Shown: positions 18,210-27,318, numbered from the stretch's first letter. The stretch: DNA of 64,000 bases from Bacteroidota bacterium (GCA_023417935.1 JAEZDY010000042.1:1-64000); one strand, 5' to 3'. Notes: generated by a model from the letters alone, not told the origin. Program-made: numbers and translations.

Positions 18210-19153
18210 TTCAAAAGATTTCTATACAATTTGTAAAATCCAAAAATCAATTGCAAACCAATCAGTTTGAATATATCTAACAAGTTGCCTTTGAATTCAA
18301 ATACTTTCAAAAATAGCTTTTTGAGCAGTGGTTTATTTGCCCCATGATCTAAGAGTTCACATGGTAATACTTCAAATTTATGAGTTGAAATCAAAAATGA
18401 GTCGATGCTATGATCGATTTTCGATAAGTATTTTTGAATACTATGGTTAACTGTATCATAGACAACCATAAGGCCATAGTTAAATGCAGGGTATTTATTA
18501 TAATAATGGCTATGTTCAATAAAAGTATTACCAAGGCTATAAATTTCCTTGTCATCAGCAATAATAATATGAGGGTGGTGGCCTATAGTTATCCACTTTG
18601 TTTCATCTGTCTTAAACGGATATGTCTTAAAACGTGTTTTATCCATGTCTCTTCCCCAGTGTGGGTATAAAATCAGCTTCTCATATTGACTTTCTAACTC
18701 TTTTATTTGACGTTGAATCCTATTCTTACAATAGAATATATAATTCAGTTGAAAAGCATTGTGAATTGATGCAACTGTTTCAGCTGTTACAAATGTTAGG
18801 ACTGCAACGTTTTTATCTATCGACGCCCATGGTTTATTAGCTGTTCCAAAATAATTTATGCCATTGCTTTCAAATAAATTTAGCATTTTTTTAAAATTCT
18901 CAACCCCATTATCTAAAATATGGTTATTAGCTATGGAGATTAAAAACTTATTTTTTCCAAAATAGCGTATAAACTTAAATAGACTATCTATATCAATGGG
19001 TAATAGGGTGTGTTGTTGTTCTTCTCCTGAAAAACAATATGTACCCTCAAGATTAAATATGATTAAATCGCATTCATTTAAGACTTGCTCAAATGAAAGA
19101 TCAAAATCTAAAGATTCAGTTGGATTGAAATCCGACAAGAAAAGCACTTTCAT
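18206..19153 (-). CDS. CapA/PgsA-like metallophosphoesterase-fold protein
   Basis: A 315-residue protein of the bacterial capsule synthesis (PGA_cap) family. Metal-site signatures are FNLEGTYCF, SIANNHILDNG, LYPHWGRD, IGHHPHIII and SLGNTF. CapA is needed for poly-gamma-glutamate export in Bacillus, while Bacteroidota homologues in O-antigen loci have no firm role. A short hydrophobic C-terminus may hold it at the membrane. The four-base overlap with the CapK-like gene suggests that the two act together, perhaps adding an amino-acid-like group. Confidence 0.82.
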   Translation of the reverse strand: MKVLFLSDFNPTESLDFDLSFEQVLNECDLIIFNLEGTYCFSGEEQQHTLLPIDIDSLFKFIRYFGKNKFLISIANNHILDNGVENFKKMLNLFESNGINYFGTANKPWASIDKNVAVLTFVTAETVASIHNAFQLNYIFYCKNRIQRQIKELESQYEKLILYPHWGRDMDKTRFKTYPFKTDETKWITIGHHPHIIIADDKEIYSLGNTFIEHSHYYNKYPAFNYGLMVVYDTVNHSIQKYLSKIDHSIDSFLISTHKFEVLPCELLDHGANKPLLKKLFLKVFEFKGNLLDIFKLIGLQLIFGFYKLYRNLLK

Positions 19154-20188
19154 CTATTTGCCAAATATTAAATCTGTGATTCTTTGATTATTGTTTTCGT
19201 CAGAATAGAGTTCAAATGATTCTAATGAATTCTTAGAAAAAGTAGAGTAATTAGCATTAGTGATACTTGTGATAGCATAAGTCAGTGATTCAGTATCCTT
19301 TACTGGTACCAGCAGTCCATTATACCCATTCTGTATTAGTTCTGGTATTGATTTCCAATTAGTCGCTATTATTGGGATTCCAGCTGCAAAACATTCAATA
19401 ACAATGCCTGGATATCCTTCTCCAGTGTGAAACGTTGGCAATAATAAGACATCATATTTACAAAGTGTTTTGGTAACATCCTCTGGAGGCAAAACTCCCT
19501 TATAACTATTGATGATAGATTCTCTAAGTTCTTCATCAAAGATAGGTCCATAAAAATCTATTGTGTAACTGGAATCCAAATTCTTAAATACTTCTACTAT
19601 TTCCATCACTCCTTTAGACTTTCTAATTTGACCTATGAATACAAATTTTTTAGAAAAAGTTCCTAATTTCTTTTGTTCTCGTTCAACTTTTCTGCGAACA
19701 TTCGGAAACCAATGAAAATGTTGTCTGTTCTTATATTTATTATCTAAATATTCTAATATGGCCTTGGTTTCAACAAAACATACATCACAATATTTTAATA
19801 TCGTGTCGAGTATTATTTTTTTTAGAAAATTAGAAGAGTTAAAAACTTCGATAAGATTCCCACCAAAAATTCTTAAATAAAATTTCTTACCAGTGCAAAA
19901 TGAGAAAATTAGTATTATGGGTGCTATATAAAATAATGATCTGAAGGAAGAATTCAACATTATTGATTTGTAGTTCTTAGTCATTAAACCAGCGACAATA
20001 TAAAAGAAGCTAATAAAATGACTTGTGATATTTTCTTTCTTACTATTGCTTATAATGAGTTCATATGGAAAATCATTACCTTGTAAAAAATCTATGAAAT
20101 TTTGCATTAATACTGTTGTTCCACCAATAGTGTGCTGATGACCGATGTAGGGTAATGGACCTATAATCAATGCTTTACGTTTAACCAT
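19154..20188 (-). CDS. Family 4 glycosyltransferase
   Basis: A GT-B fold enzyme with IIGPLPYIGHQHTIGGTTVLM at the N-terminus, KKFVFIGQIRKSKGVMEIVE at the start of the nucleotide-sugar domain and GEGYPGIVIECFAAGIPII as the EX7E region. I chose the ATG at 20,186-20,188, which overlaps the upstream GT stop by eight bases (ATGGTTAA); a start at 20,200 is also open. One of two adjacent GT4 genes. Donor and linkage unknown. Confidence 0.86.
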   Translation of the reverse strand: MVKRKALIIGPLPYIGHQHTIGGTTVLMQNFIDFLQGNDFPYELIISNSKKENITSHFISFFYIVAGLMTKNYKSIMLNSSFRSLFYIAPIILIFSFCTGKKFYLRIFGGNLIEVFNSSNFLKKIILDTILKYCDVCFVETKAILEYLDNKYKNRQHFHWFPNVRRKVEREQKKLGTFSKKFVFIGQIRKSKGVMEIVEVFKNLDSSYTIDFYGPIFDEELRESIINSYKGVLPPEDVTKTLCKYDVLLLPTFHTGEGYPGIVIECFAAGIPIIATNWKSIPELIQNGYNGLLVPVKDTESLTYAITSITNANYSTFSKNSLESFELYSDENNNQRITDLIFGK

Positions 20189-21236
20189 ATATTTCCTCAA
20201 TTATTTGTGCTGCAATATTAGGTGCTAAAAATGAGCTTTTATAAGTAGCAATTCGATTTGAATAGCTTTCAATTTTCTCTGGAGAGAAAATGAAGTCCTC
20301 TATTGATTCTACAAGAGCATCGACGGTGAGTGATGGTAGTATAAATCCTGTTTCATTATTTAAAATATATTCATCAAATGTTCCAACATTAGATGCTATT
20401 ACAGGAATATTATTCTCAAGAGCATTACATAACACACCTGATTGAGTTCCTTCTCGATAAGGTAGTACTAATAAATCTGTTTCAGATAAAATCTGATCAT
20501 ATTCTTGATCTGATAGGAAATAATTTCTTATTTTAATGTTCTGTGTTTCTACAAGTGATAATATCCCCTTACCTGCAATAATAAATCTTACATTTTCTTT
20601 AGCGCTACTAATCCGTTTAATGGCAGCCACAAGAATGTCAATGCCTTTATAAAATTCAATCCTACCGATAAAGGTTATAGTAATTCCAGCAGTCTTGGCT
20701 TTATATAGAACAGCTTTCGCTCTTATTGGATGCTTTGTTACTACTATCCTGCTTAGACTTATACCAGAGAAATTTTGGATCAATTTTAATGAGTGCACAT
20801 GTACTTGAAAATTGTCAAGACATCGTGTGGATTTGATCAATGATTTATTCGAATGCAAAATCACCAATCTCTTCATCTTTCTATACAATACTTGTTCAAT
20901 ATGGGGTTCAGGATCATGCATTGTATATAAGAACTTTACCATCTTAAGTTTCTGACATAGCTTTCGAATTAATGGAAAAGCATAAAAACTGGAATCAGTT
21001 ATATGGACGAGGTTAAATGATGCGCAGAAATTTGTAACAGGGCAAATACCTTTGTTGCTTAAGCCTAATTTTAAACTAAGAAAGTAGTTTAAACTAATTT
21101 TTTCTTCAGTAATTTCATTGAAGAATTTTAATGTAACATCATATCCAATTGATTCATATCCAGTCATTAAGATTTTAGCATAATTATGCATTCCTCCTTG
21201 ACTCTTATTATTAAGTAATAGCAATAAAATCTTCAT
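20181..21236 (-). CDS. Family 4 glycosyltransferase
   Basis: A 351-residue GT4 enzyme: N-terminal NKSQGGMHNYAKIL, then ITFIGRIEFYKGIDILVAAI at the domain boundary and LLVLPYREGTQSGVLCNALE with the donor-binding glutamate. The start overlaps the WbsX-like stop (ATGA). AT-rich like its neighbours. It probably adds one sugar of the repeat unit; specificity cannot be read from the sequence. Confidence 0.87.
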   Translation of the reverse strand: MKILLLLLNNKSQGGMHNYAKILMTGYESIGYDVTLKFFNEITEEKISLNYFLSLKLGLSNKGICPVTNFCASFNLVHITDSSFYAFPLIRKLCQKLKMVKFLYTMHDPEPHIEQVLYRKMKRLVILHSNKSLIKSTRCLDNFQVHVHSLKLIQNFSGISLSRIVVTKHPIRAKAVLYKAKTAGITITFIGRIEFYKGIDILVAAIKRISSAKENVRFIIAGKGILSLVETQNIKIRNYFLSDQEYDQILSETDLLVLPYREGTQSGVLCNALENNIPVIASNVGTFDEYILNNETGFILPSLTVDALVESIEDFIFSPEKIESYSNRIATYKSSFLAPNIAAQIIEEIYG

Positions 21237-22348
21237 GACATTACATTTTGTTTCAACTTCTCAAGGAATTGATGGCCAAATTTCAAATCAGGTTCAATGT
21301 AATTACCTTCCGCCCATTCATTCCATGATCTTAGAAAAATTATATTATTCTCAGGATTCTTCTTCTTCGATATTTCAAGTATTCGCTGTAAGTGCTTTTC
21401 AAATTCATCTGGAGTGTAATTAACAAGTATTCTACCGTTAGTTCCAGAGCGTGGGGAATTGTCCCAACCCGTAAGAATTGTTGGATGATGATGTGTTTTT
21501 TGATCAATTTTATGAGTTAAAAAAGGGCCCAATTTGCCATAATCCCAAACATCAAGACTATATCTGTTATTAGTTAATTTCCTTAGTGCTCTAATTGCAA
21601 AATGTTTCGAATAACTGATTTTGTTCATTGCAAAGCCTAACCAGTTCGTTTGCACTGCATTATATCCTAGTTCGAAAGACTTCCGGATTTCTTCTTCTGA
21701 ATTTACTCGTGCAATAAAGTAGAATTCACTAATATTATTTCTTTTTGCTAATTCATTCCATTTCTCTATAAAAACCTTAACATCAGGAATGTCAAATGGC
21801 TTATAAATGTAAAAAATGGACTTACCTTCGATTTTTAAATATCTTTCATCTGAAAAAGCTTCTAATAATGCATAAAAGTGCTGCTCATAATCTGTAACAC
21901 CTGGATAAGTTTGTTCAATTAGAATTTTACCTGGATTCCCATGCCATATCCCTGTCCAACTTTCGTTAGCCCAAGCAAGACAAAATGGGAAATTTGGTTT
22001 TTTTGCAGAAAGCACTTCGTTGAAAGGTCTCTCTAGAAGTCGTTTCCCAGCGAACCAATAATGCCAATATACAAATCCTTCAACACCATGATTTTTAGCT
22101 AATTCAGCTTGTGCTTCTCTAGTTTCCGCAAGTCGCAAATCATAAAAACTTAGTGTTGATGGTACACGAGGTTGATAATGAGATTTAAATAACGGTTTGG
22201 CCTTAGCTACGTTAGTCCATTCTGTAAATCCTTGCCCCCACCACTCATTATTTTCAGGGATTGGATGAAACTGCGGAAGATAAAATGCAAATATTCTTGC
22301 TTTCCTCTGATTTTTTTGATGCACGTTTGACCTATTTTGAATTATCAT
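21233..22348 (-). CDS. WbsX-family glycan-processing or transferase protein (GH99-like fold)
   Basis: A protein of about 371 residues in the WbsX family found in O-antigen loci. Signature stretches are FAFYLPQFHPIPENNEWWG, GFTEWTNVAKAKP, GVEGFVYWHYWF, CLAWANESWTG and FLRSWNEWAEGNYIEPD. The fold is related to GH99 endo-mannanases, but members are usually annotated as transferases and activity is unproven. I chose the ATG at 22,346-22,348, which overlaps the polymerase stop by 17 bases; a longer open start at 22,420 would overlap by 89 bases and adds residues foreign to the family. Confidence 0.86.
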   Translation of the reverse strand: MIIQNRSNVHQKNQRKARIFAFYLPQFHPIPENNEWWGQGFTEWTNVAKAKPLFKSHYQPRVPSTLSFYDLRLAETREAQAELAKNHGVEGFVYWHYWFAGKRLLERPFNEVLSAKKPNFPFCLAWANESWTGIWHGNPGKILIEQTYPGVTDYEQHFYALLEAFSDERYLKIEGKSIFYIYKPFDIPDVKVFIEKWNELAKRNNISEFYFIARVNSEEEIRKSFELGYNAVQTNWLGFAMNKISYSKHFAIRALRKLTNNRYSLDVWDYGKLGPFLTHKIDQKTHHHPTILTGWDNSPRSGTNGRILVNYTPDEFEKHLQRILEISKKKNPENNIIFLRSWNEWAEGNYIEPDLKFGHQFLEKLKQNVMS

Positions 22349-23537
22349 ATAATTTATTATTCCATATTCTTCCAATACAAAACCAAAACATAACTGCGAT
22401 ATATGAGATATTAAAAACATTAGCTCCTATTGCAGAAATTAAAAAATAGATTATAACTGTTATTTCAACTTTAAATAGCTTAAATTCTTTAACTCCTTTG
22501 AATAAAGTAACGATGATGATAATGAAAAATATTATCAATCCAAAGAAACCATTTTCATATATTATTTTGAAGTAATTTCCATCAAGAACTGCACTTTTAT
22601 TTCCTGCAAAAAAGGCCCTATGCCCTCCTGATCCCAGTCCATGGCCAAATAGAAAATTTGTTTGATTCTCAAAAGCATTTATCCATGTATCAGATCTAGA
22701 ACTGAATACACTGTTTAAATTATTAAATCTTTCGACACCTAATGCCACCATTTCACCGAATCGCCCAACTAAAAAGAAAGGAAAAATCAAAACAATCATT
22801 ATTGTAATGATCAGAAAAATAAAGGATGCTGATTTTAATCTAATTAAACCATAGACATGAAATAGTAGAATAAAAATAATTGCAAACACTAACGATACTC
22901 TATGTTGTGCTAATAGTATAGAAATGGACAACAATATCACATACAAAAGTATATACCATTTAGCACCTCTGTCATAAATGTAATACATTGCAATAATCAA
23001 TGCAACAACAGAAAGATTTGATGTATAGTATGATGTCATAAATGACGCAAATCTTCCATATTCAGTGTAGCTATCAAAAGACAAATTTGGTATTGTGTCA
23101 AATAATAAGTTTACTTGCCAATTAACATACCATTCAGGCATAGCAATATATAAGTAGAGCCCTACAATATTAAGAAAAGCAATAGCTATTAGCGCTCGAT
23201 TATAAAAGGATTGTTTAGTGTATGCAGGATTTGACCCAATGAAGAAAAATGCGATTGGAAGTATTGAAGTTATAACCTCTAAAACAAAAACATTAATTGA
23301 CAAATAATTTGTAGAATAATTAACTATTGAAAACAAATTCAAAAGTATGTAGATATAGATAATTAACTTAAAACCTGCAATCTTTGTTGTGAAAGCTCTA
23401 ATATTAAAGATAATTAAGGCCGGCCAAACAAACCGTAATACACCTATTGGTGTATTTAATAGCATTGCTGTAAAATAAGTGAATACCACAATTAAATAAA
23501 AATTGTCAATTAGTGCATTTCTAATAATGGCTTTCAT
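22332..23537 (-). CDS. O-antigen polymerase/ligase-like membrane protein (Wzy type)
   Basis: A 401-residue protein with about ten hydrophobic segments and a large periplasmic loop before the last ones, the layout of Wzy polymerases and WaaL ligases. The motif NFLFGHGLGSGGHRAFF in the loop is typical of the PF04932 group. It lies directly after the flippase gene with a one-base overlap, the normal wzx-wzy arrangement, so polymerase is the better call. Sequence identity within this family is low, hence the moderate confidence. Confidence 0.8.
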   Translation of the reverse strand: MKAIIRNALIDNFYLIVVFTYFTAMLLNTPIGVLRFVWPALIIFNIRAFTTKIAGFKLIIYIYILLNLFSIVNYSTNYLSINVFVLEVITSILPIAFFFIGSNPAYTKQSFYNRALIAIAFLNIVGLYLYIAMPEWYVNWQVNLLFDTIPNLSFDSYTEYGRFASFMTSYYTSNLSVVALIIAMYYIYDRGAKWYILLYVILLSISILLAQHRVSLVFAIIFILLFHVYGLIRLKSASFIFLIITIMIVLIFPFFLVGRFGEMVALGVERFNNLNSVFSSRSDTWINAFENQTNFLFGHGLGSGGHRAFFAGNKSAVLDGNYFKIIYENGFFGLIIFFIIIIVTLFKGVKEFKLFKVEITVIIYFLISAIGANVFNISYIAVMFWFCIGRIWNNKLYDNSK

Positions 23538-25048
23538 TATTTGAAAAATTCTTTAATTGTGAAGCTAAATTGTTTCTTTTCATTCAGATTTAGTCCGAGG
23601 TAATACAATGCAATTGCGAAGCTTAGAGTCTGTATAATACAGATTAATGCAAATCTAGGATAGCCATATGGTAAGGTATTTTGGATAAAAAAAGATATCA
23701 CTAAAGATGGAGTGATAACCAGTAACACTTTAAAAACTGATTCTTTTAAAAAAATAGGTATTGAAAAATTTTCAGTTTTTTTCAAATATACCAATTGGTA
23801 AGATAATATTATTGTAGAAATTAATATATATAATGCAAATCCCAACTCAGCATTTTGTCCTTTATTAAGTATGCTATAACTGATTGGGATACTAATCAAG
23901 TAAATTAAAGAAATCATTATTTGATAAAACTTCATTTTACCTGATGCATGAATTAGAGTTAATAAAGGATTCGATAATGTGTTGATTAGACTGCTGATTA
24001 AAACTAATTTGGTAAAATAGATACTGTAAGAAGGAGTCGAAGCAAGCCAAAGTGTTAGAACAAATTCAGTTTCAATTATCACTGGTGCGGCAATAAGAAA
24101 AAGCAAAAAAAAAGAATATTTAGAGACTTGACCTACAACAATATGTAGTGTTTCAAATTCTTTTGATGCATATAATTTAATTATTTGAGGTCTTGTAGCA
24201 ATCATAAAATTATTCACAAACCCTCTCACGCCAGAATCTAGTTGAAATGCAATTGCGCGGGAAGCGTTTAGGACTGGGCCGAAAAATATATTTAAAAAAA
24301 CATTTAGTCCTTGATTGTAGCCAATATAGGATACATTGCTTAAAAGATCCCATCCTGCAAAGCTTGAAATTCGACGAAAAATGGCTTTATTGAAGGCAGG
24401 TTTGATTACTATACTCTTATTTTGATAGTAAGTATACAAATAGTAACCAAAAGTTATAAATAATGAAATTGCTAAAATGAATAAACTATAGTAAATTAAA
24501 TTATCACCTGTTATATGTGATAGTATTAACACACCTATTAATCTTAATGCTGATTCAATTACTGATAGTATTGCAAACATGTTCATTTTTTCGTGTGCTA
24601 TAATCAAAGACAGAAAAGGAATGTTTAGAATGTTAAATATAAACGACAGTATTGTAAATTGATAGACCCAATTAGCTGCAATAATTCTATTTTCTGAGAT
24701 ATCAAGCTTGTTATTGATAAACCATAAACCTATGGTCTCAGCAAAAAGAAGTATTAGTACTGACATGAGAAGGTACAGCAATAAACTGTTTTGAAAAATA
24801 TCATTTTCAATTTTTTTATCTCCTTTACCATTTTCATAAGAAAGAAATCTCTGAGTTGCAATAGACATTGCATTACTCATGAAAGCCATCATTGTGACAA
24901 TCCCAGCTAATAAATTATATAATCCAAAATCAGAAATTCCAAGTGCTTGAAGAAGTAACCTTGATGTATACAATCCTATTATTAGAGTGAAAAACATGCG
25001 CAAATAAAGCGCCATGGTGTTTCTAACAATTAGTTTACTATTTAACAT
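23537..25048 (-). CDS. Wzx-type O-antigen flippase (MATE/MOP superfamily)
   Basis: A 503-residue polytopic protein with about 12-14 membrane segments and the MOP-type N-terminus (RNTMALYLRMFFTLIIGLYTSRLLLQ broken here as RNTMALYLRMFF then LIIGLYTSR). It would flip the lipid-linked repeat unit across the inner membrane. The segment RFLSYENGKGD and the loop ATRPQIIKLYAS are common in Bacteroidota Wzx proteins. It is the first of the AT-rich assembly genes, with an 80-base gap to rfbC upstream. Confidence 0.88.
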   Translation of the reverse strand: MLNSKLIVRNTMALYLRMFFTLIIGLYTSRLLLQALGISDFGLYNLLAGIVTMMAFMSNAMSIATQRFLSYENGKGDKKIENDIFQNSLLLYLLMSVLILLFAETIGLWFINNKLDISENRIIAANWVYQFTILSFIFNILNIPFLSLIIAHEKMNMFAILSVIESALRLIGVLILSHITGDNLIYYSLFILAISLFITFGYYLYTYYQNKSIVIKPAFNKAIFRRISSFAGWDLLSNVSYIGYNQGLNVFLNIFFGPVLNASRAIAFQLDSGVRGFVNNFMIATRPQIIKLYASKEFETLHIVVGQVSKYSFFLLFLIAAPVIIETEFVLTLWLASTPSYSIYFTKLVLISSLINTLSNPLLTLIHASGKMKFYQIMISLIYLISIPISYSILNKGQNAELGFALYILISTIILSYQLVYLKKTENFSIPIFLKESVFKVLLVITPSLVISFFIQNTLPYGYPRFALICIIQTLSFAIALYYLGLNLNEKKQFSFTIKEFFK

Positions 25049-25128
25049 TATAATATTGAAAAAGCGGAGTTATGGATATCAAGTTCAACTTTTTGCTTCA
25101 ATACAGCATTTTTAATCATTGAGAAAGT

Positions 25129-25686
25129 TTAATTTGGGCATGTCAATACTAAGTCAAGTTGTATGAATGGCAATTTCTCATCTTTTCCTGAAACCATTAT
25201 ACTATAGTTCGGTATTCTCCATTGAATATCAAGGCTTGGATCATTCCACTTAATGCCAGCTTCAGCTGAAGGGTAATAGTAGTTATCACACTTGTATTGA
25301 AATATTGCTTCATTGCTGAGCACAATAAAACCATGTGCAAAATGACGTGGTATAAATAATTGACGCTTGTTTTGATCAGATAATTCAACAGAAACGTGTT
25401 TTCCGTATGTTGGTGATTCAGGTCTTAGATCAACTGCCACATCAAGCACTCTTCCCTTTACAACCCTTACCAGTTTTGCCTGGGCGTGTTCACCTTCCTG
25501 AAAATGCAAACCACGAAGAACGCCATATTTGGAATAGGATTCATTTTCCTGCACGAAAGTTACACCGCCTAATAATTCACTAACATTTTTCTCGGAGTAA
25601 CTTTCAAAAAAGTAACCCCTCTCATCTTCAAATACCCTGGGTACTAAAATAACAAGGCCTTCAATATCGGTTTTGATAATATTCAT
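25129..25686 (-). CDS. rfbC: dTDP-4-dehydrorhamnose 3,5-epimerase
   Basis: A 185-residue cupin epimerase that converts dTDP-4-keto-6-deoxyglucose to dTDP-4-keto-L-rhamnose. Signatures are VFEDERGYFFESY, GVLRGLHFQ with the catalytic His, VVKGRVLDVAVDLR and FIPRHFAHGF. It is less AT-rich than the flippase after it. The partner genes rfbA, rfbB and rfbD are not in the window, so they should lie elsewhere, or the epimerase serves a different 6-deoxy sugar. Confidence 0.93.
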   Translation of the reverse strand: MNIIKTDIEGLVILVPRVFEDERGYFFESYSEKNVSELLGGVTFVQENESYSKYGVLRGLHFQEGEHAQAKLVRVVKGRVLDVAVDLRPESPTYGKHVSVELSDQNKRQLFIPRHFAHGFIVLSNEAIFQYKCDNYYYPSAEAGIKWNDPSLDIQWRIPNYSIMVSGKDEKLPFIQLDLVLTCPN

Positions 25687-25885
25687 GTAATTGTTAATCT
25701 TAGTAATTTGTACATTCTTACTTCTCTTTGCTCTATGCTCTATGCCCTATGCAGATCCATCCGCGAAAGCGAGAAAAAAAGCATTCAGCATTCAGCAATC
25801 AGCCCCTCGATAAAAACTCGGGGACCGCCATCTGCGAAAGCAAAAGTATCCACGAAAGTGTGAAAAGCACTGAGTAATTGATTCG
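25687..25885. repeat. Repeat-bearing intergenic region: GGGCATA and ATTCAGC heptamers, dispersed 19-bp element, CGAAAG motifs
   Basis: At 25,731-25,754 is an inverted GGGCATA/GAGCATA heptamer array, and at 25,782-25,800 three ATTCAGC-like heptamers. A 19-bp element reading CCCTCGATAAAAACTCGGG is centred at 25,813. Three variants of CCGCGAAAGC lie at about 25,758, 25,829 and 25,849. No gene is visible. Confidence 0.7.
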
Positions 25886-26443
25886 TCATTCCTCACTTGT
25901 TACCGTATCACTTTTAGCCTTTTCGAACAACAACAACCTTTCGGGGAACTGATTTTGAATAGTATCACGTTCGTTGGAGGTGATGATAAGGTATCGTACT
26001 TTTCGGCCGGAGAGTTGTTCAGCTTTGGTGATGTAGCCAAGCAGGGCCTGGAAGTTGAGGTTGTCGCCAACGAGCAAGAGGTCGATGACGGGACTATTGC
26101 GGCCTTTGGCAAAGTCGCCGATAAGCCAGGCTTCATGGAGGCCACCGATACGTTGGAGCACATTTTCGATAACGGTATCGATACCGGTATACTTGAGAAG
26201 GATATTATGAACATCGGCAAAGAGCGGGTGGCGGGTATTGGCAAAGAAGATTTTTTTATTGCCTTCCACCTCACTGTTAAGCATACCGGCCTCCTCAAAG
26301 CGGTTAAGTTCGAGGCGGATGGCATTTGTTGATTCGCCAAACTCACCCTCCAGGTCGCGCAGATAGGAGCGGGTGGTGGAGTTGAGGAAGAATTTGACGA
26401 GGAGTTTGATTCTCGTTTTTGATGTTACTAGGGTATCGAGCAT
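25886..26443 (-). CDS. Winged-helix regulator with minimal nucleotidyltransferase-like domain
   Basis: A 185-residue protein. The N-terminal third is a helix-turn-helix domain of ArsR type (STRSYLRDLEGEFGESTNAIR, NRFEEAGMLNSEVEGNKKIF). The C-terminal half contains GDFAKGRNSPVIDLLLVGD, which resembles the Gx(F/S)xxGxxxxIDLxxVG signature of minimal nucleotidyltransferases. Proteins with this pairing are frequent beside Bacteroidota polysaccharide operons and are presumed transcription regulators. It is the first leftward gene upstream of rfbC, so control of the operon is a reasonable inference. Confidence 0.8.
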   Translation of the reverse strand: MLDTLVTSKTRIKLLVKFFLNSTTRSYLRDLEGEFGESTNAIRLELNRFEEAGMLNSEVEGNKKIFFANTRHPLFADVHNILLKYTGIDTVIENVLQRIGGLHEAWLIGDFAKGRNSPVIDLLLVGDNLNFQALLGYITKAEQLSGRKVRYLIITSNERDTIQNQFPERLLLFEKAKSDTVTSEE

Positions 26444-26452
26444 TCTATTGGG

Positions 26453-26612
26453 TTGTCAGTTTTCAGTTGTCAGTTTTCAGTTTTTTGTTTGATCTTCTGG
26501 TTGTCAGTTGTCAGTTATCAGTTGTCAGTTTTTTGTTTGATCTCTGATTTCATACTCATAACTGCTGATAGCTGCTAATAACTGATGACTGATAACTGAT
26601 AACTAATAACTA
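26453..26612. repeat. TCAGTTN heptamer array followed by the same heptamer inverted
   Basis: Runs of TCAGTTT, TCAGTTG and TCAGTTA at 26,453-26,531 include two copies of a TTTTTGTTTGATCT tail. From about 26,556 the array switches to the reverse complement, (A/T)AACTGA and ATAACTAA. It directly abuts the 3' end of the four-helix-bundle gene. Confidence 0.85.
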
Positions 26613-26617
26613 TTAAC

Positions 26618-26974
26618 TTATTTCTTAATCTTTACAATCAAGGATGACAGCATTTTCTTTATTTCTGCAATTCTATTATTTAGATCTGAATACACACCAT
26701 CATCTCCAAAATATCCTAACTCTTTAATTAAGATCAAGAGGTACTCGGTTTCACTTGCTGATCCCATGCTAATCTGCAGGAATCGTCCAAAATCAACACT
26801 GCTGCCTCTACCACAACCTTCGGCAATATTTATTGCAATGGATGACGAAGCTCTTTTGAGTTGGGAAGTTAATCCATAGATTTCTTCTTTTGGGAACCTT
26901 TGACTTGTTTTATAGATGATCAAAGTGAGTTCATGGCTAAGTTCCCACACTTTCAGTTTTCTAAAATCTTGCAT
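26618..26974 (-). CDS. Four-helix-bundle protein (S23/23S rRNA intervening-sequence type)
   Basis: A 118-residue all-helical protein with the family marks KLKVWELSHELTLIIYK, FPKEEIYGLTSQLKRASSSI and NIAEGCGRGS. The family is named for proteins encoded inside 23S rRNA intervening sequences, but free-standing copies like this are common in Bacteroidota. It is related in fold to the Avd accessory protein of diversity-generating retroelements; no reverse transcriptase is present here. The gene is tightly framed by TCAGTTN heptamer arrays on both sides, each in both orientations. Function unknown. Confidence 0.88.
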   Translation of the reverse strand: MQDFRKLKVWELSHELTLIIYKTSQRFPKEEIYGLTSQLKRASSSIAINIAEGCGRGSSVDFGRFLQISMGSASETEYLLILIKELGYFGDDGVYSDLNNRIAEIKKMLSSLIVKIKK

Positions 26975-26986
26975 GTTTTTTAGTTT

Positions 26987-27115
26987 TCAGTTATCAGTTT
27001 TCAGTTTTCAGTTTTTTTGGCTATTCAATAAACGTTATATTCTCTACTGACAACTGGCAACTGACAACTACTGATAACTCTATTACTGACAACTGACAAC
27101 TGATAACTGACAACC
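26987..27115. repeat. Second TCAGTTN heptamer array with inverted half
   Basis: TCAGTTN units run from 26,987 to about 27,018, just upstream of the four-helix-bundle start codon. The inverted (C/T)AACTGA form fills 27,045-27,115. The layout repeats that on the other side of the gene. Confidence 0.85.
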
Positions 27116-27120
27116 TCACT

Positions 27121-27139
27121 TCACGGCGGAGCCCCGTGA
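27121..27139. repeat. Short GC-rich hairpin
   Basis: TCACGG and CCGTGA pair around a seven-base loop, next to the heptamer array. It could be a weak terminator or part of a dispersed element. Confidence 0.45.
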
Positions 27140-27318
27140 GTCACATAAACCGTTCTCACAAGAGCAAAATAGACTGCAATAATTCAATCTTAATCGAGCA
27201 ACAAAAGTACTCAATAATACTTCCTCAATCTTAAAAAAGGCTTAAACTTTTCGATTTCTTCAAAAAAAGTTACATAATCCCCACATTTTGCCCTTTGAGC
27301 CGCGCAAAGGTAAAACTA

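Noticed and set aside
25955..26332. 125-residue rightward open frame
   Set aside because: Antisense to the winged-helix/nucleotidyltransferase gene, which has clear motifs; no promoter or conserved features of its own.
26618..27115. Diversity-generating retroelement because of the Avd-like fold
   Set aside because: No reverse transcriptase, no template/variable repeat pair with adenine-directed changes, and the surrounding arrays are heptamers.
26453..27115. CRISPR-like array
   Set aside because: Units are 7 bases in direct contact without spacers, and no cas genes are present.
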